Shown: positions 10,091-18,136 of the stretch, piece by piece
Numbering within the stretch: the first letter of the stretch is position 1
How the letters are laid out: every line of letters begins with the position of its first letter
NCBI GenBank assembly: GCA_963715785.1
Contig: OY970276.1
Span: 2,976,001 to 3,040,000 of the forward strand
DNA: 64,000 nucleotides
Direction of reading: 5' to 3'
Source: LD21 sp963715785
GTDB taxonomy: Bacteria > Bacteroidota > Bacteroidia > Bacteroidales > VadinHA17
The notes under the pieces: generated by a model
Seen by the model: only the letters and a program-made list of their open reading frames with translations
Databases searched by the model: none
What the model was told of the DNA's origin: nothing
Program-made: the position numbers and the translations under genes

Positions 10091-11298
10091 TTAAGAGTTA
10101 TCACAGTGATTTCCGGCGGCATCCATATTCTGAATGGAATAGCCAGACAGCCAAGTCCACGGTTTACATATTGGTACTGACTGCCGGAGGTAGTAAAGAC
10201 CGTTCCAGTGAGGATAAAAATATTTTGCCGGGCTCCATTTGAATTTCTTTGTCATAATGCCCATCTGCATCCCGTGGGTATGTCCGGAGAGGGTTATTTC
10301 AATATTGGTTTTTCCTTTGACATCCTCAGCCCACTGATTAGGATCATGACAAAGCAGGATCTTAAGGTCTGCGCTGTCAAGCCCCAGCATGGCCTGGTTT
10401 ACGTCGCCATGAATCATATTAGGATGGCGACCTTCGGTAATAACTCCTATGAGACCGATTTTTGCGTTCCCGATATTAATGATTTAAACTCTCATCCAAT
10501 ACCTGATAACCTGAAGCTTTGATCCTGCTGATCATTATCAGTATATTATTTTCACGGTCAGCTTCAGTGAAATATGGATCGTAAGTTCCAACATCATGGT
10601 TGCCTAAAATTGCAAAATTGCCATACTTTCCGTTTGCCTTAGAAAGGATTGTATCATAGCCGTCAAATTCCCTCCAGCCGAAATCAATAAAATCACCAGT
10701 ATTCACTAGCAGGTCAGGTTTCAGGGAATTTATGTCATACATAACTTTCTGCAATAATTTCCTGTGACTGTAAAAACTGGAGAGATGCAGGTCGGAGATC
10801 TGTACAATTCTCAACCCATCAAGATCATTATTTAAATCTTTGATTTTTATTGTGACCTCTTCAGTCTTGAAATTAAATCTTCCGTAAAAGGTGCTGATTC
10901 CAATAATTGCAAGAATGACTGCCATAAATACCAATCCGATGTTTGTCAGCAGTCTTACGTGATCACCTTTCTTTATTCTCGATAATTTCCCGGAAAAATG
11001 TAAAATAATTAAGAATGAACCTTGGGACAATAACCGCTACAATCATTCCAGTCAGGTTCATCATTAGCCATACATGGCGGGGACTGTCGTAAAAGCTTTT
11101 GAAAGAGACTGTTTCGATAAAAGTGATCCAGAATGAGAGGCTCAGAATTACATTAATTATGACTGATATGTAGTATTTTGCTTTTGACCTTTGGTAGAAA
11201 GTGCTGACGCAGAACACGACGAATGAGAGAATTTCAATTATAATCAAAAAAATCAAAAATCCCATAGGAAAGATGTTTAGGAGTATAAAAATACTCAA
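10091..11298 (-). pseudogene. Membrane-anchored calcineurin-like metallophosphoesterase, frame broken twice as assembled
   Basis: Three open pieces join into one protein of about 400 residues. Piece 1 (11298-10963) has several hydrophobic helices and ends FFREIIENKER. Piece 2 (about 10970-10476) continues with another helix and the phosphoesterase start: IVQISDLHLSS, NTGDFIDFG, ILGNHDVGTYD. Piece 3 (about 10480-10091) supplies the second half, with IIGNAKIGLIGV-like residues, LLCHDPNQW and the metal motif LSGHTHGMQMG. The second break lies near 10480, in an A/T-rich run where shifting one base restores IINIGNAKIGLIG. The first lies near 10965. Length and order fit the Bacteroidota family of membrane metallophosphoesterases (putative UDP-diacylglucosamine hydrolase-like or phosphodiesterase). 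All motifs are intact, so sequencing errors are more likely than decay. Confidence 0.8.
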
Positions 11299-11463
11299 TT
11301 ATTTCTTATGCTGATAATTCTTATTTTCGCAAATGAATTATTATTTAATTTACTCTTTGTAATTGCAGGTTTAATCTCCCTGGAGCGCCGTATGAATAAG
11401 TTTATTTTTGTCGGGCCCTATTTGATTGTTAAAGAGCAGATCCAAAATATTAAGATTTACAAA

Positions 11464-11901
11464 ATGACAGAAGTTAGATTTTTATGACCCGCTATTTGAT
11501 CCTGGTACAAAACTCACCTATTCGGTAATATCAGCAATGTACAAAGGACAATGGATCTTTGTGCGTCATCATAAGCGTTCAACCTGGGAGATAGCCGGCG
11601 GGCATATTGAAGAAGGTGAGAACCTTCCCTTGAAGCAGCGGGACGTGAATTAATGGAAGAGACGGGTGCCGTTAGATTCAACCTTATCTGCATTGCAACA
11701 TATTCAGTAACAATTAATGATGAAACCGGATGGGGCAGACTGTATATTGCAGATGTCTTTCAAATTGGATCGATACCCGATATATCGGAAATTGCTGAAA
11801 GGGAATTTTCGGATCATCTTCCAGAGAATCTTACTCATCCTGAAATACAGCCGCATCTGTTTAATAAAACTGTTGAGTTTTTGAAGAATCAGCACATGTA
11901 G
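11464..11901 (+). pseudogene. NUDIX hydrolase, two single-base frameshifts as assembled
   Basis: The reading starts MTEVRF at 11464. It must lose one T in the TTTTT run at about 11480 to continue YDPLFDPGTKLTYSVISAMY. It shifts again near 11625-11635 to complete the NUDIX box GGHIEEGE...EAAGRELMEETGA. The remainder (11653-11901) is open and ends normally. Restored length is about 145 residues, usual for small NUDIX pyrophosphatases acting on nucleotide derivatives. Substrate unknown. The complete NUDIX box and homopolymer-associated breaks suggest sequence error. Confidence 0.75.
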
Positions 11902-11928
11902 GAAAAACTTTATAGGGAGAAGACTGTA

Positions 11929-13113
11929 TCAGATATACTCGAATGTGACTTTCTTGAGCCATTTCTCTTCAAGCAAACGAGCAATCCGTTTTACGACTGT
12001 TCTCCTGATTTCAAGGTCAACCGGGAGGTTTGGATCCTGATGGGCAATATTTATCCTGGTCCCGATAATAAAATGAATTTCGTCACTTTCCATAATCAGT
12101 CTTACGATCTTATCCGCTGGTCCCTTTCCCAGCTTAACACTGTTATTATATGTTTTCAGGATTTCATTTACCTTCTGAAGGGTCAGGATTCCTTCGGTAA
12201 CAATGTCAATTCCTTCGAGGAAGCTTTCGGGCGGCAGCTCCGGATCTTCAAAAATAAGCTCATCGATTATTGTCCTGTTGAGTTCCCTGGCAATAATATC
12301 GGCTGTGGTACCGCCCGACAGAATCACTTTTCCCTTGTAAGCCAGCACTTTTGAAGCAAGCTCCTTATCTTTCTCTTTTTCATAGGGAGGGCCGGTGCAG
12401 ATGAGCAGCTTGCGCGGTTCACGGAAATAGATTGTTGCGCAGCTGATATCATCGCGGGCTTTATAACTATCGTTTTTGTGAGCCATGGTAACAATTTTCC
12501 CGGCAAGCATTATCGCCGAAATTGAAGATTCGCTGGTTACCAGTGCTGCTGCATAAGCTGATATATTTTCCCTCTCCCAGCCGAAAGGAAACATTTCACT
12601 TCCCATGCCGCTCTGAGAAACGCCATCTGAACAAAAGATTATCCTGTCTTCTTTCTGAGGCATGAAGGAGCAGGTTTTCAGCACTTTGCCTGAATTTTTG
12701 CCTTTATCAAGCACAACCTTCTTCCACGACGGGTCAAAGATCTGGTTTCCTCTTAAAACTACACATGACGGATTATCGTATTCCAGAATTGTTGCCTTTC
12801 CGCTGCTCTCGATATCAATTATTGTAAAAGTTGAATAGCTGATCTTCCTCTCACTGCACACAGGCAGTGTATTCATGATTATCTCTGCAATCCGGTCCAC
12901 CTCCTTGTGCTCACGTGTGAAATTGATCGCCATAGTTGCAGTGAGAGTGGCCAGGATATTTGCTTTTACACCATGTCCCATACCATCAGAAAGTACAGCA
13001 ATGACCCGGTCTTCTTCTTTAATATACCTGTAAAGAAAAACATCCCCGCTGATCCGTTCTCCGTCGAAGTTCTTTTGCTGACTATTAACCTCTATAAAAA
13101 AGTTCCTGTTCAC
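11929..13113 (-). CDS. SpoIIE-type PP2C Ser/Thr phosphatase of the hydrogenase-sensor module
   Basis: 394 residues. The N-terminal half is a PP2C/SpoIIE domain with its metal aspartates: ISGDVF, VLSDGMGHGVKANI (about 42-55), FCSDGVSQ (about 157) and RDDISCATIYF (about 218). The C-terminal 165 residues (from about PRKLLICTGPPYE) form a second domain that I cannot name. It contains LSGGTTADIIAREL, and resembles the C-terminal part of phosphatases found beside HydS-type hydrogenase sensors. It lies 15 bases after the hydrogenase-like PAS gene on the same strand. In Thermotoga-type clusters a HydS-like protein is also found with signalling proteins and the HydABC enzyme. It probably relays the sensor's state by dephosphorylating an unknown partner. 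Confidence 0.85.
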   Translation of the reverse strand: MNRNFFIEVNSQQKNFDGERISGDVFLYRYIKEEDRVIAVLSDGMGHGVKANILATLTATMAINFTREHKEVDRIAEIIMNTLPVCSERKISYSTFTIIDIESSGKATILEYDNPSCVVLRGNQIFDPSWKKVVLDKGKNSGKVLKTCSFMPQKEDRIIFCSDGVSQSGMGSEMFPFGWERENISAYAAALVTSESSISAIMLAGKIVTMAHKNDSYKARDDISCATIYFREPRKLLICTGPPYEKEKDKELASKVLAYKGKVILSGGTTADIIARELNRTIIDELIFEDPELPPESFLEGIDIVTEGILTLQKVNEILKTYNNSVKLGKGPADKIVRLIMESDEIHFIIGTRINIAHQDPNLPVDLEIRRTVVKRIARLLEEKWLKKVTFEYI

Positions 13114-13128
13114 TTGAAGTTATCCGGA

Positions 13129-15015
13129 CTAGTTTTTCTTGTTGGCTTTTATTGATTTGTAGGACTCAATTATTGAATTAAGCATCTGCTCGGTTTCTGA
13201 AGCGCCTTCACCAAGGAGGAATCCTATTTTCTGAACCATCTCCAGGTTTTTCTCGATTACCTCGCTGACACGGTTTGTAACTTCTTCACCCTGTACTTCG
13301 GGAGAATAAAGATCGCGGATTATCGCACCGCATATCCTGTTCTTTCTGATCGGGAAGATCGAGATATTCAGCATTTTGTCTTCAAAATGAACGTCTTTGC
13401 TCAAAACGGCCTCATCTTCCTTAATGACAAAGCTAAACATGTTATAAACATTAAATGGGATGAGAGTTTTAATATCTGCGCCAGCCAGTCCGGGAATCAC
13501 ATCCGATATTGCCTTTGCATCTTCGCCAATAATATTGATAAAGCTTTGATTCGAATGGAGAATTTTGAGGTTGTTATCAACTATTACGACCCCGGTAGGA
13601 AGTTTCTCGAGCATGTTATTCATCATGTCGGAGGCATTTTGTGCAATCTCTTTTTCATGAAGCGCAATCTCCTCAGATTCCTTGAGCGCCTTTTTAGTCT
13701 CGGCAAGCTTACGGTTAGTCTGTCGCAGCGTTTCAATATATTCCTGCTTATTGCGGAGGTTAAAAGTATGGCACATTTCAGGAACGGCGAGCCCTTTTGC
13801 CACAGTTGAAGCAAATTCGCGACACGACATATAGCCGCATGCACCGCAGTTTATCTCTTCATCGGGATTGTTTTTACCAATTATTTTAAGAACTTCATTA
13901 ACAGCCTCTTCAGGAGGTTCGGCAATCCTTTGATCATCAGGCGTGAATTTTCTGGAAAAATTGAGCTTTGACCATTTTTCCATATTTTTCTGCCATAAGG
14001 CTTTATCAAGCTGACCTACCCGCTTCTCGGCATACCTGCGAACAAGGGCCCTTCTTCTGAACCTTTCATTATGATGTTGCATGCCCGGGCCCAGGAGGCA
14101 CCCGTGACAAAAGAAAAGATTAAAATGATGCTGAATCGTATCAATATATTTGTCAAAGTCATTTATTGCTTCCAGTATTTCCTCCTTGCCTGAAGCAGTT
14201 ATTACCCTGCTCGAGACCATATCGCGTTTTATTCCGCCTGCCTGTATTATACCTGCCGGCAGAGGATAAAGCGCCCCCCAGTTTCCATGAGGAGGATCAA
14301 AGTCAGACATTTTAACAAGTCTCTCCTGGATCTTGAATTCATCGAAAAGCTCTCTTAATTCCACAAATGTCAGTACGCCGTCAATAAGATTTTCCGATTC
14401 ATAAATAAGCGCTTCGTCTTTTGAATCTATACAAGGACCTATCTGTACAACCGCTACCTCGGGTCCGTACAGTTTTTTTACCACCATGGCGGTAGCAACA
14501 ATAGGAGAGACCAGGGGGGCAAGATTCGGAACAAGCTCGGGATGGAATTTCTCTACCAGCTTGACAATAGCCGGGCAGTTAGCGGTAATAAGATATTTCC
14601 CCTCAGCCTTGAGGAATAACCTGGCATAAGCAGCTGCAATGAGGTCAACACCAAATGAATCTTCATGAACATAGTCAAAGCCAAGCGATCTTATCATTGC
14701 AACGAATTTCCTGAAATCAGTTATGTCATCAAATTCAGAGGCAATGCTGGGTTCTATCAGGGCAGCAGTTTTTCTGCCTGATGATAAAAGATTCTTAATA
14801 TCCTGCTTTGAATTGCGGAATTCAATTGCATGCGGGGTGCATGCAACATAGCATAATCCACAGCCGATACATCTGTCGGCAAGAATACGGGGATGAGCTT
14901 TCTGGGGTTTTACTTCTATCGCATTGACAGGACAAACCCTTACGCAGGAATATGAATTTCTGCACTTCTCATCATTTATATAAAGAACAGGTTTATTATT
15001 TGTCATACTAACCAA
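13129..15015 (-). CDS. Sensory [FeFe]-hydrogenase-like protein with PAS domain (HydS type, group C/D-like)
   Basis: 628 residues. Two [4Fe-4S] ferredoxin motifs (CRNSYSCVRVCP, CIGCGLCYVACTP; about 13-60) lead into an H-cluster-type domain. Its loops are L1 TANCPAIV, L2 IGPCIDSK and L3 FFCHGCLLGPG, so the cysteines for an H-cluster [4Fe-4S] are present. The proton-relay Cys of catalytic enzymes is replaced (Asn before Cys), as in sensory groups. An extra Cys cluster CGACGYMSC...MC follows (about 393-418), then a coiled coil and a PAS domain (about 465-570). There is no kinase domain: output presumably goes to the adjacent PP2C phosphatase. It should act as a cytoplasmic H2/redox sensor. It shares architecture with the kinase-fused protein at 19877-21838, so the island holds two paralogous sensors. 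Confidence 0.88.
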   Translation of the reverse strand: MVSMTNNKPVLYINDEKCRNSYSCVRVCPVNAIEVKPQKAHPRILADRCIGCGLCYVACTPHAIEFRNSKQDIKNLLSSGRKTAALIEPSIASEFDDITDFRKFVAMIRSLGFDYVHEDSFGVDLIAAAYARLFLKAEGKYLITANCPAIVKLVEKFHPELVPNLAPLVSPIVATAMVVKKLYGPEVAVVQIGPCIDSKDEALIYESENLIDGVLTFVELRELFDEFKIQERLVKMSDFDPPHGNWGALYPLPAGIIQAGGIKRDMVSSRVITASGKEEILEAINDFDKYIDTIQHHFNLFFCHGCLLGPGMQHHNERFRRRALVRRYAEKRVGQLDKALWQKNMEKWSKLNFSRKFTPDDQRIAEPPEEAVNEVLKIIGKNNPDEEINCGACGYMSCREFASTVAKGLAVPEMCHTFNLRNKQEYIETLRQTNRKLAETKKALKESEEIALHEKEIAQNASDMMNNMLEKLPTGVVIVDNNLKILHSNQSFINIIGEDAKAISDVIPGLAGADIKTLIPFNVYNMFSFVIKEDEAVLSKDVHFEDKMLNISIFPIRKNRICGAIIRDLYSPEVQGEEVTNRVSEVIEKNLEMVQKIGFLLGEGASETEQMLNSIIESYKSIKANKKN

Positions 15016-15069
15016 TTTATGTGCCCCGAGCCAACACAGTATTCAGAGTTACATTTAATATAGATATTT

Positions 15070-15142
15070 TCAACTCTTCAACCTTTCAACCCATCAACCT
15101 TTCAACCCATCAACCCTTCAACTCTTCACTTTTCAACTCTTC
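15070..15142. repeat. Short tandem repeat (16-bp unit) between two cotranscribed genes
   Basis: Unit CAACCTTTCAACCCAT occurs twice perfectly at 15079-15094 and 15095-15110, with decaying copies on both sides (CAACTCTTC, CAACCCTTC). It lies between the thioredoxin-like ferredoxin gene and the hydrogenase-like sensor gene, both leftward. Pyrimidine-rich on this strand, therefore purine-rich in the transcript. Likely replication-slippage repeat; no function is evident. Confidence 0.7.
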
Positions 15143-15146
15143 CCTC

Positions 15147-15416
15147 CTACACCAATCCTGCAAATTCCTTCTCCAGTATGCCTTCTATCTTTGACAATGT
15201 CACCTCCTCAAGGGTTATCCCGTTTATACTTAGATTCGGACCATTACTGCAGAGTCCCATGCATCGCGCTCCCTTGAAAATTACCTTGTCGTCGAGATGA
15301 TTCTTCCTGAGATATTCTCTTATGAACATAACAACATCCTTATTTCCACGGGAAAAACATGAACTTCCCAGACAGATCTGCATCTCAATTCTCTGAGCCA
15401 TATCTTTACTGTTCAA
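15147..15416 (-). CDS. Thioredoxin-like [2Fe-2S] ferredoxin (NuoE C-terminal type)
   Basis: 89-residue protein with the four-cysteine thioredoxin-like [2Fe-2S] pattern: CLGSSC near residue 15, CMGLC near 53. This matches the C-terminal half of NuoE/HydC and the small ferredoxins encoded beside HydS-type hydrogenase genes. It presumably carries electrons to or from the hydrogenase-like sensor downstream. It is the first gene of the leftward arm, with a candidate -7 box only 17 bases upstream. Confidence 0.88.
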   Translation of the reverse strand: MNSKDMAQRIEMQICLGSSCFSRGNKDVVMFIREYLRKNHLDDKVIFKGARCMGLCSNGPNLSINGITLEEVTLSKIEGILEKEFAGLV

Positions 15417-15432
15417 AAATAAACAACGACTT

Positions 15433-15440
15433 CAAAAGTA
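15433..15440 (-). promoter_or_regulatory. Candidate Bacteroidota -7 box for the leftward sensor arm
   Basis: CAAAAGTA on the + strand, i.e. TACTTTTG on the coding strand, matches TAnnTTTG. The ATG is 17 bases downstream, implying a very short leader. The same octamer precedes pheT and the C69 dipeptidase gene. A second candidate, TAAGTTTG, lies at 15546-15553. No clear -33 element is visible. Confidence 0.4.
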
Positions 15441-15620
15441 ATAATTATTTATGAGCTGTCATAAACCACTTTCAATCTCAGATAATTGATTTTCTTATCA
15501 TCTTAATCAGAATTAAGTCTTCCTTAATATTAATGCACCTGCTGACAAACTTAGTTAAAACACTTAAGTAGCTTATAATAAACGAGATAACAAAATACGA
15601 GAAAAATATTATTTGTCTGG

Positions 15621-15665
15621 ATTTATTGTTAATAAAATAACAATGTTTATTTATTAACAATAAAT
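15621..15665. promoter_or_regulatory. Double Rex-like operator in the divergent hydrogenase promoter
   Basis: A perfect 16-bp inverted repeat, ATTTATTGTTAATAAA (15621-15636) / TTTATTAACAATAAAT (15650-15665), with a 13-bp spacer. Within it are two overlapping 18-bp sites close to the clostridial-type Rex consensus TTGTTAA-N4-TTAACAA: TTGTTAATAAAATAACAA (15626-15643, one core mismatch) and ATGTTTATTTATTAACAA (15643-15660, right half perfect). They end about 10 bp before the TATATTTG box of the HydC gene and so would cover its -33 region. Rex itself is encoded 8 kb downstream at 23534. Binding is an inference from motif and position. Confidence 0.65.
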
Positions 15666-15670
15666 TAAAT

Positions 15671-15678
15671 TATATTTG
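15671..15678 (+). promoter_or_regulatory. Candidate -7 box for the hydC-hydB-hydA arm
   Basis: TATATTTG fits TAnnTTTG, 29 bases before the HydC start codon. The -33 position falls inside the Rex-like operator, consistent with repression by occlusion. Confidence 0.5.
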
Positions 15679-15707
15679 TATCATAATTCATTACTATTAT
15701 TTCCGGA

Positions 15708-16178
15708 ATGAGTGCTGATCTTGATACAATACTGAAAAAATATAAACAGGGAAAAAGGGAAGATCTTATTCCTTTGCTGCAGGACATACAGGAAACGATG
15801 GGATATCTTTCGGAAGATTCCATTGTAAGGATAGGAGGTTTTCTCGGGCTCAGCACCACAAAAATTTATGGACTTGCCACATTCTATGACAGGTTCAGAT
15901 TTATCCCTTCAGGGAAGATCCATATCAGGATATGTAATGGCACTTCCTGCTTTCTTAACGGATCACAATCGGTCATTAACAAAATAAAGGAAGAGACCGG
16001 CATTACTGCAGGTCAGGCCACAAGAGACGGATATTTTAGTTATGAAATTGTATCATGCATGGGCGGCTGTTGTAATGGTCCGGTTATCAATGTCAACGGT
16101 GAGTATTATACCCATATTAAGGCAGAACAGCTTCCTGATTTGCTGAAGCGGCTGAAGTACTTTATTGAAAACGACTAA
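15708..16178 (+). CDS. hydC: NADH-dependent [FeFe]-hydrogenase complex, NuoE-like subunit (HydC type)
   Basis: 156 residues. An N-terminal helical part (about 1-65, LIPLLQDIQETMGYLSEDSI) precedes a thioredoxin-like [2Fe-2S] domain with all four Cys (CNGTSC near 83, CMGGC near 119). Length and layout match NuoE/HydC subunits that pass electrons next to the flavin subunit. It is the first gene of the rightward operon, 18 bases before the HydB-like gene. The start ATG is the only one giving the normal N-terminus. Confidence 0.92.
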   Translation: MSADLDTILKKYKQGKREDLIPLLQDIQETMGYLSEDSIVRIGGFLGLSTTKIYGLATFYDRFRFIPSGKIHIRICNGTSCFLNGSQSVINKIKEETGITAGQATRDGYFSYEIVSCMGGCCNGPVINVNGEYYTHIKAEQLPDLLKRLKYFIEND

Positions 16179-16196
16179 TTCAAGAAAAAATCCCCG

Positions 16197-18131
16197 ATGG
16201 AGGACTTAAAGACATTCCTGATAGATAAGGTTCTAACATTTGAGTCAGATACTCTCCCTTTGCAGACAGAGAAATATCTGGAGCAGATCAGACGGGAAAA
16301 AACAGATAAGCCGTTGATCTTTGTCTCTTCAGGCACAAGCAGCGTTATTGCAGGATCGGAAAAAACATGTTTGGCTATTGAAACTTATATCAGTGAAAAT
16401 GCACCCTCCACAGGATTTGTCCGCGTCGGATGCACTGGTCCGGCTAATTATGAGCCTCTTGTTTGTATCCAGCTACCGGGGAAAAATAAACTTTTTTTCA
16501 GGAATATAACTGAAGAAAAAGTGGAGCCTCTTCTTAACGGAGTTTTTCATAATGATATAAATGATGAAGACCTGGTGGGTCAGACTGGCACCAGGGGCTT
16601 TGAGCTATGGTCCGGGATGCCATTTATGGATGAATTACCTTTTTTTACGCATCAGAAAAGGGTGGTACTCGGAAATTGCGGGTGCTATGATCCTGAAAGC
16701 ATCGAAGAGTATATTGCGCGGGGCGGATATCGGGCTTATATAAAGGCAATAAGAAATTATACTTTTGAAGAAGTATGTGATATAGTTGAGAGAAGCGGTC
16801 TGAGAGGAAGGAGCGGTGGCGGATATCTTACCGGATTGAAGTGGCGTCATGCTCTTAATACCAGCTCAAATGCACGATATCTCATCTGCAATGCAAAGGA
16901 AAGTGATCCGGGAGCTTTTACAGACAGGACCATTCTTGAAAGTGATCCTCACCGCCTGATAGAAGGAATTGCCATAGCTGCCTATGCCATAGGAGCCTCG
17001 AATGCAATTATTTTTATGCGGTCGGGATCCGACCATGCTAAGAACAGGCTGCAGAAAGCTATCGACAGAGCAAGGGATTACTCACTGTTTGGTCATAATA
17101 TTTATTCGAGCGGATATAATCTTGATATAGTCATACGTGTTGAGCCCGGAGCATTTGTCTGTGGTGAGGAAACTGCCCTGATCAATACTCTTGAGGGTAA
17201 ACGCGGAATGCCACAGCTTAAACCGCCATATCCGACGACAGCAGGATTATTCGGCAAGCCAACAGTAATTAATAATGTTGAAACTCTCATGAATGTTCCG
17301 CTCATTATGCAGAATGGACCCGAATGGTTCCGTTCACTGGGAACAGAAAATAGTCCGGGTACAAAGGTATTTGCAGTTGCAGGAAAAGGTCGTATGTCGG
17401 GAGTTGTAGAAATTGAGATGGGCACTTCAGTGCGCACCATTCTTGAGAAAATAGCTGATGGCATAAAAGATGGTAAGGATTTTAAAGCAATACAACTGGG
17501 AGGAGCGTCAGGATCATTCATCACCTCTGAAAATCTTGATATAAAAATTGATTACGACGATCTGAAGGAACAAGGCATCGGAATGGGGGCAGGCGGATTC
17601 GTGATAATCGACGACAATACCTGCATGGTCGACCTGGTGAGATATTATATGGAATTCATCAGGAATGAAAGTTGCGGAAAATGTATTCCGTGCCGCGAAG
17701 GAACAGGAAGAATGCTGGAGATACTTGAGAGTGTAATAAAGAAGCCTTTAAACGAAGAGTCGGGCACTACTCTTGAAAGATTTAAAGGTGTAATGCAACT
17801 CGAAACCATTGCTTCAGTGATGAAAGACACCTCTTTATGCGGGTTAGGTCAGACAGCGCCCAATCCTTTCATCAGCGCCCTTAAAAATTTCAGGGATGAG
17901 TTTGAAGAACATATTTTTGACAGGAAATGCCGCGCCAATATATGCAGGGGACTACGGACCTTCTCAATAGATGTTGATAAATGCACAGGTTGTACTGCGT
18001 GTGCGGCCAAATGCCCTGTGAATGCGATCTACGGAACCAGGCTCCAGCCATTTTTTATTGTTGATGAGAAATGCACTGGCTGCGGCATATGCTTCGATGT
18101 TTGTAAATTCAGCGCAATAAACGTTAAATAG
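16197..18131 (+). CDS. hydB: NuoF-like flavin subunit of hydrogenase complex (HydB type) with degenerate N-terminal cluster site
   Basis: 644 residues: N-terminal thioredoxin-like domain (about 35-125), NuoF FMN/NADH core (about 150-500), SLBB and [4Fe-4S] domain, and C-terminal 2x[4Fe-4S] ferredoxin (about 585-644; CTGCTACAAKCP, CTGCGICFDVC). FMN and cluster motifs are good: GLRGRSGGGYLTGLKW, GAFVCGEETALI, ESCGKCIPCREGT and SLCGLGQTAP. Two oddities stand out. The N-terminal [2Fe-2S] site has become SSGTSS...VGCTGPA, losing three of its four cysteines. The NADH-site motif NADESEPG is NAKESDPG, with Lys for Asp. In bifurcating HydABC the flavin here exchanges electrons with NADH. It is followed by the HydA-like gene after 5 bases. 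Confidence 0.9.
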   Translation: MEDLKTFLIDKVLTFESDTLPLQTEKYLEQIRREKTDKPLIFVSSGTSSVIAGSEKTCLAIETYISENAPSTGFVRVGCTGPANYEPLVCIQLPGKNKLFFRNITEEKVEPLLNGVFHNDINDEDLVGQTGTRGFELWSGMPFMDELPFFTHQKRVVLGNCGCYDPESIEEYIARGGYRAYIKAIRNYTFEEVCDIVERSGLRGRSGGGYLTGLKWRHALNTSSNARYLICNAKESDPGAFTDRTILESDPHRLIEGIAIAAYAIGASNAIIFMRSGSDHAKNRLQKAIDRARDYSLFGHNIYSSGYNLDIVIRVEPGAFVCGEETALINTLEGKRGMPQLKPPYPTTAGLFGKPTVINNVETLMNVPLIMQNGPEWFRSLGTENSPGTKVFAVAGKGRMSGVVEIEMGTSVRTILEKIADGIKDGKDFKAIQLGGASGSFITSENLDIKIDYDDLKEQGIGMGAGGFVIIDDNTCMVDLVRYYMEFIRNESCGKCIPCREGTGRMLEILESVIKKPLNEESGTTLERFKGVMQLETIASVMKDTSLCGLGQTAPNPFISALKNFRDEFEEHIFDRKCRANICRGLRTFSIDVDKCTGCTACAAKCPVNAIYGTRLQPFFIVDEKCTGCGICFDVCKFSAINVK

Positions 18132-18136
18132 CCTTT

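Noticed and set aside
13387..13809. Rightward 140-codon open frame inside the hydrogenase-like sensor gene
   Set aside because: Antisense to a well-supported domain protein, with no recognisable fold.
15070..15142. CRISPR-like array
   Set aside because: Units are 16 bp, directly adjacent without spacers, and there are no cas genes.
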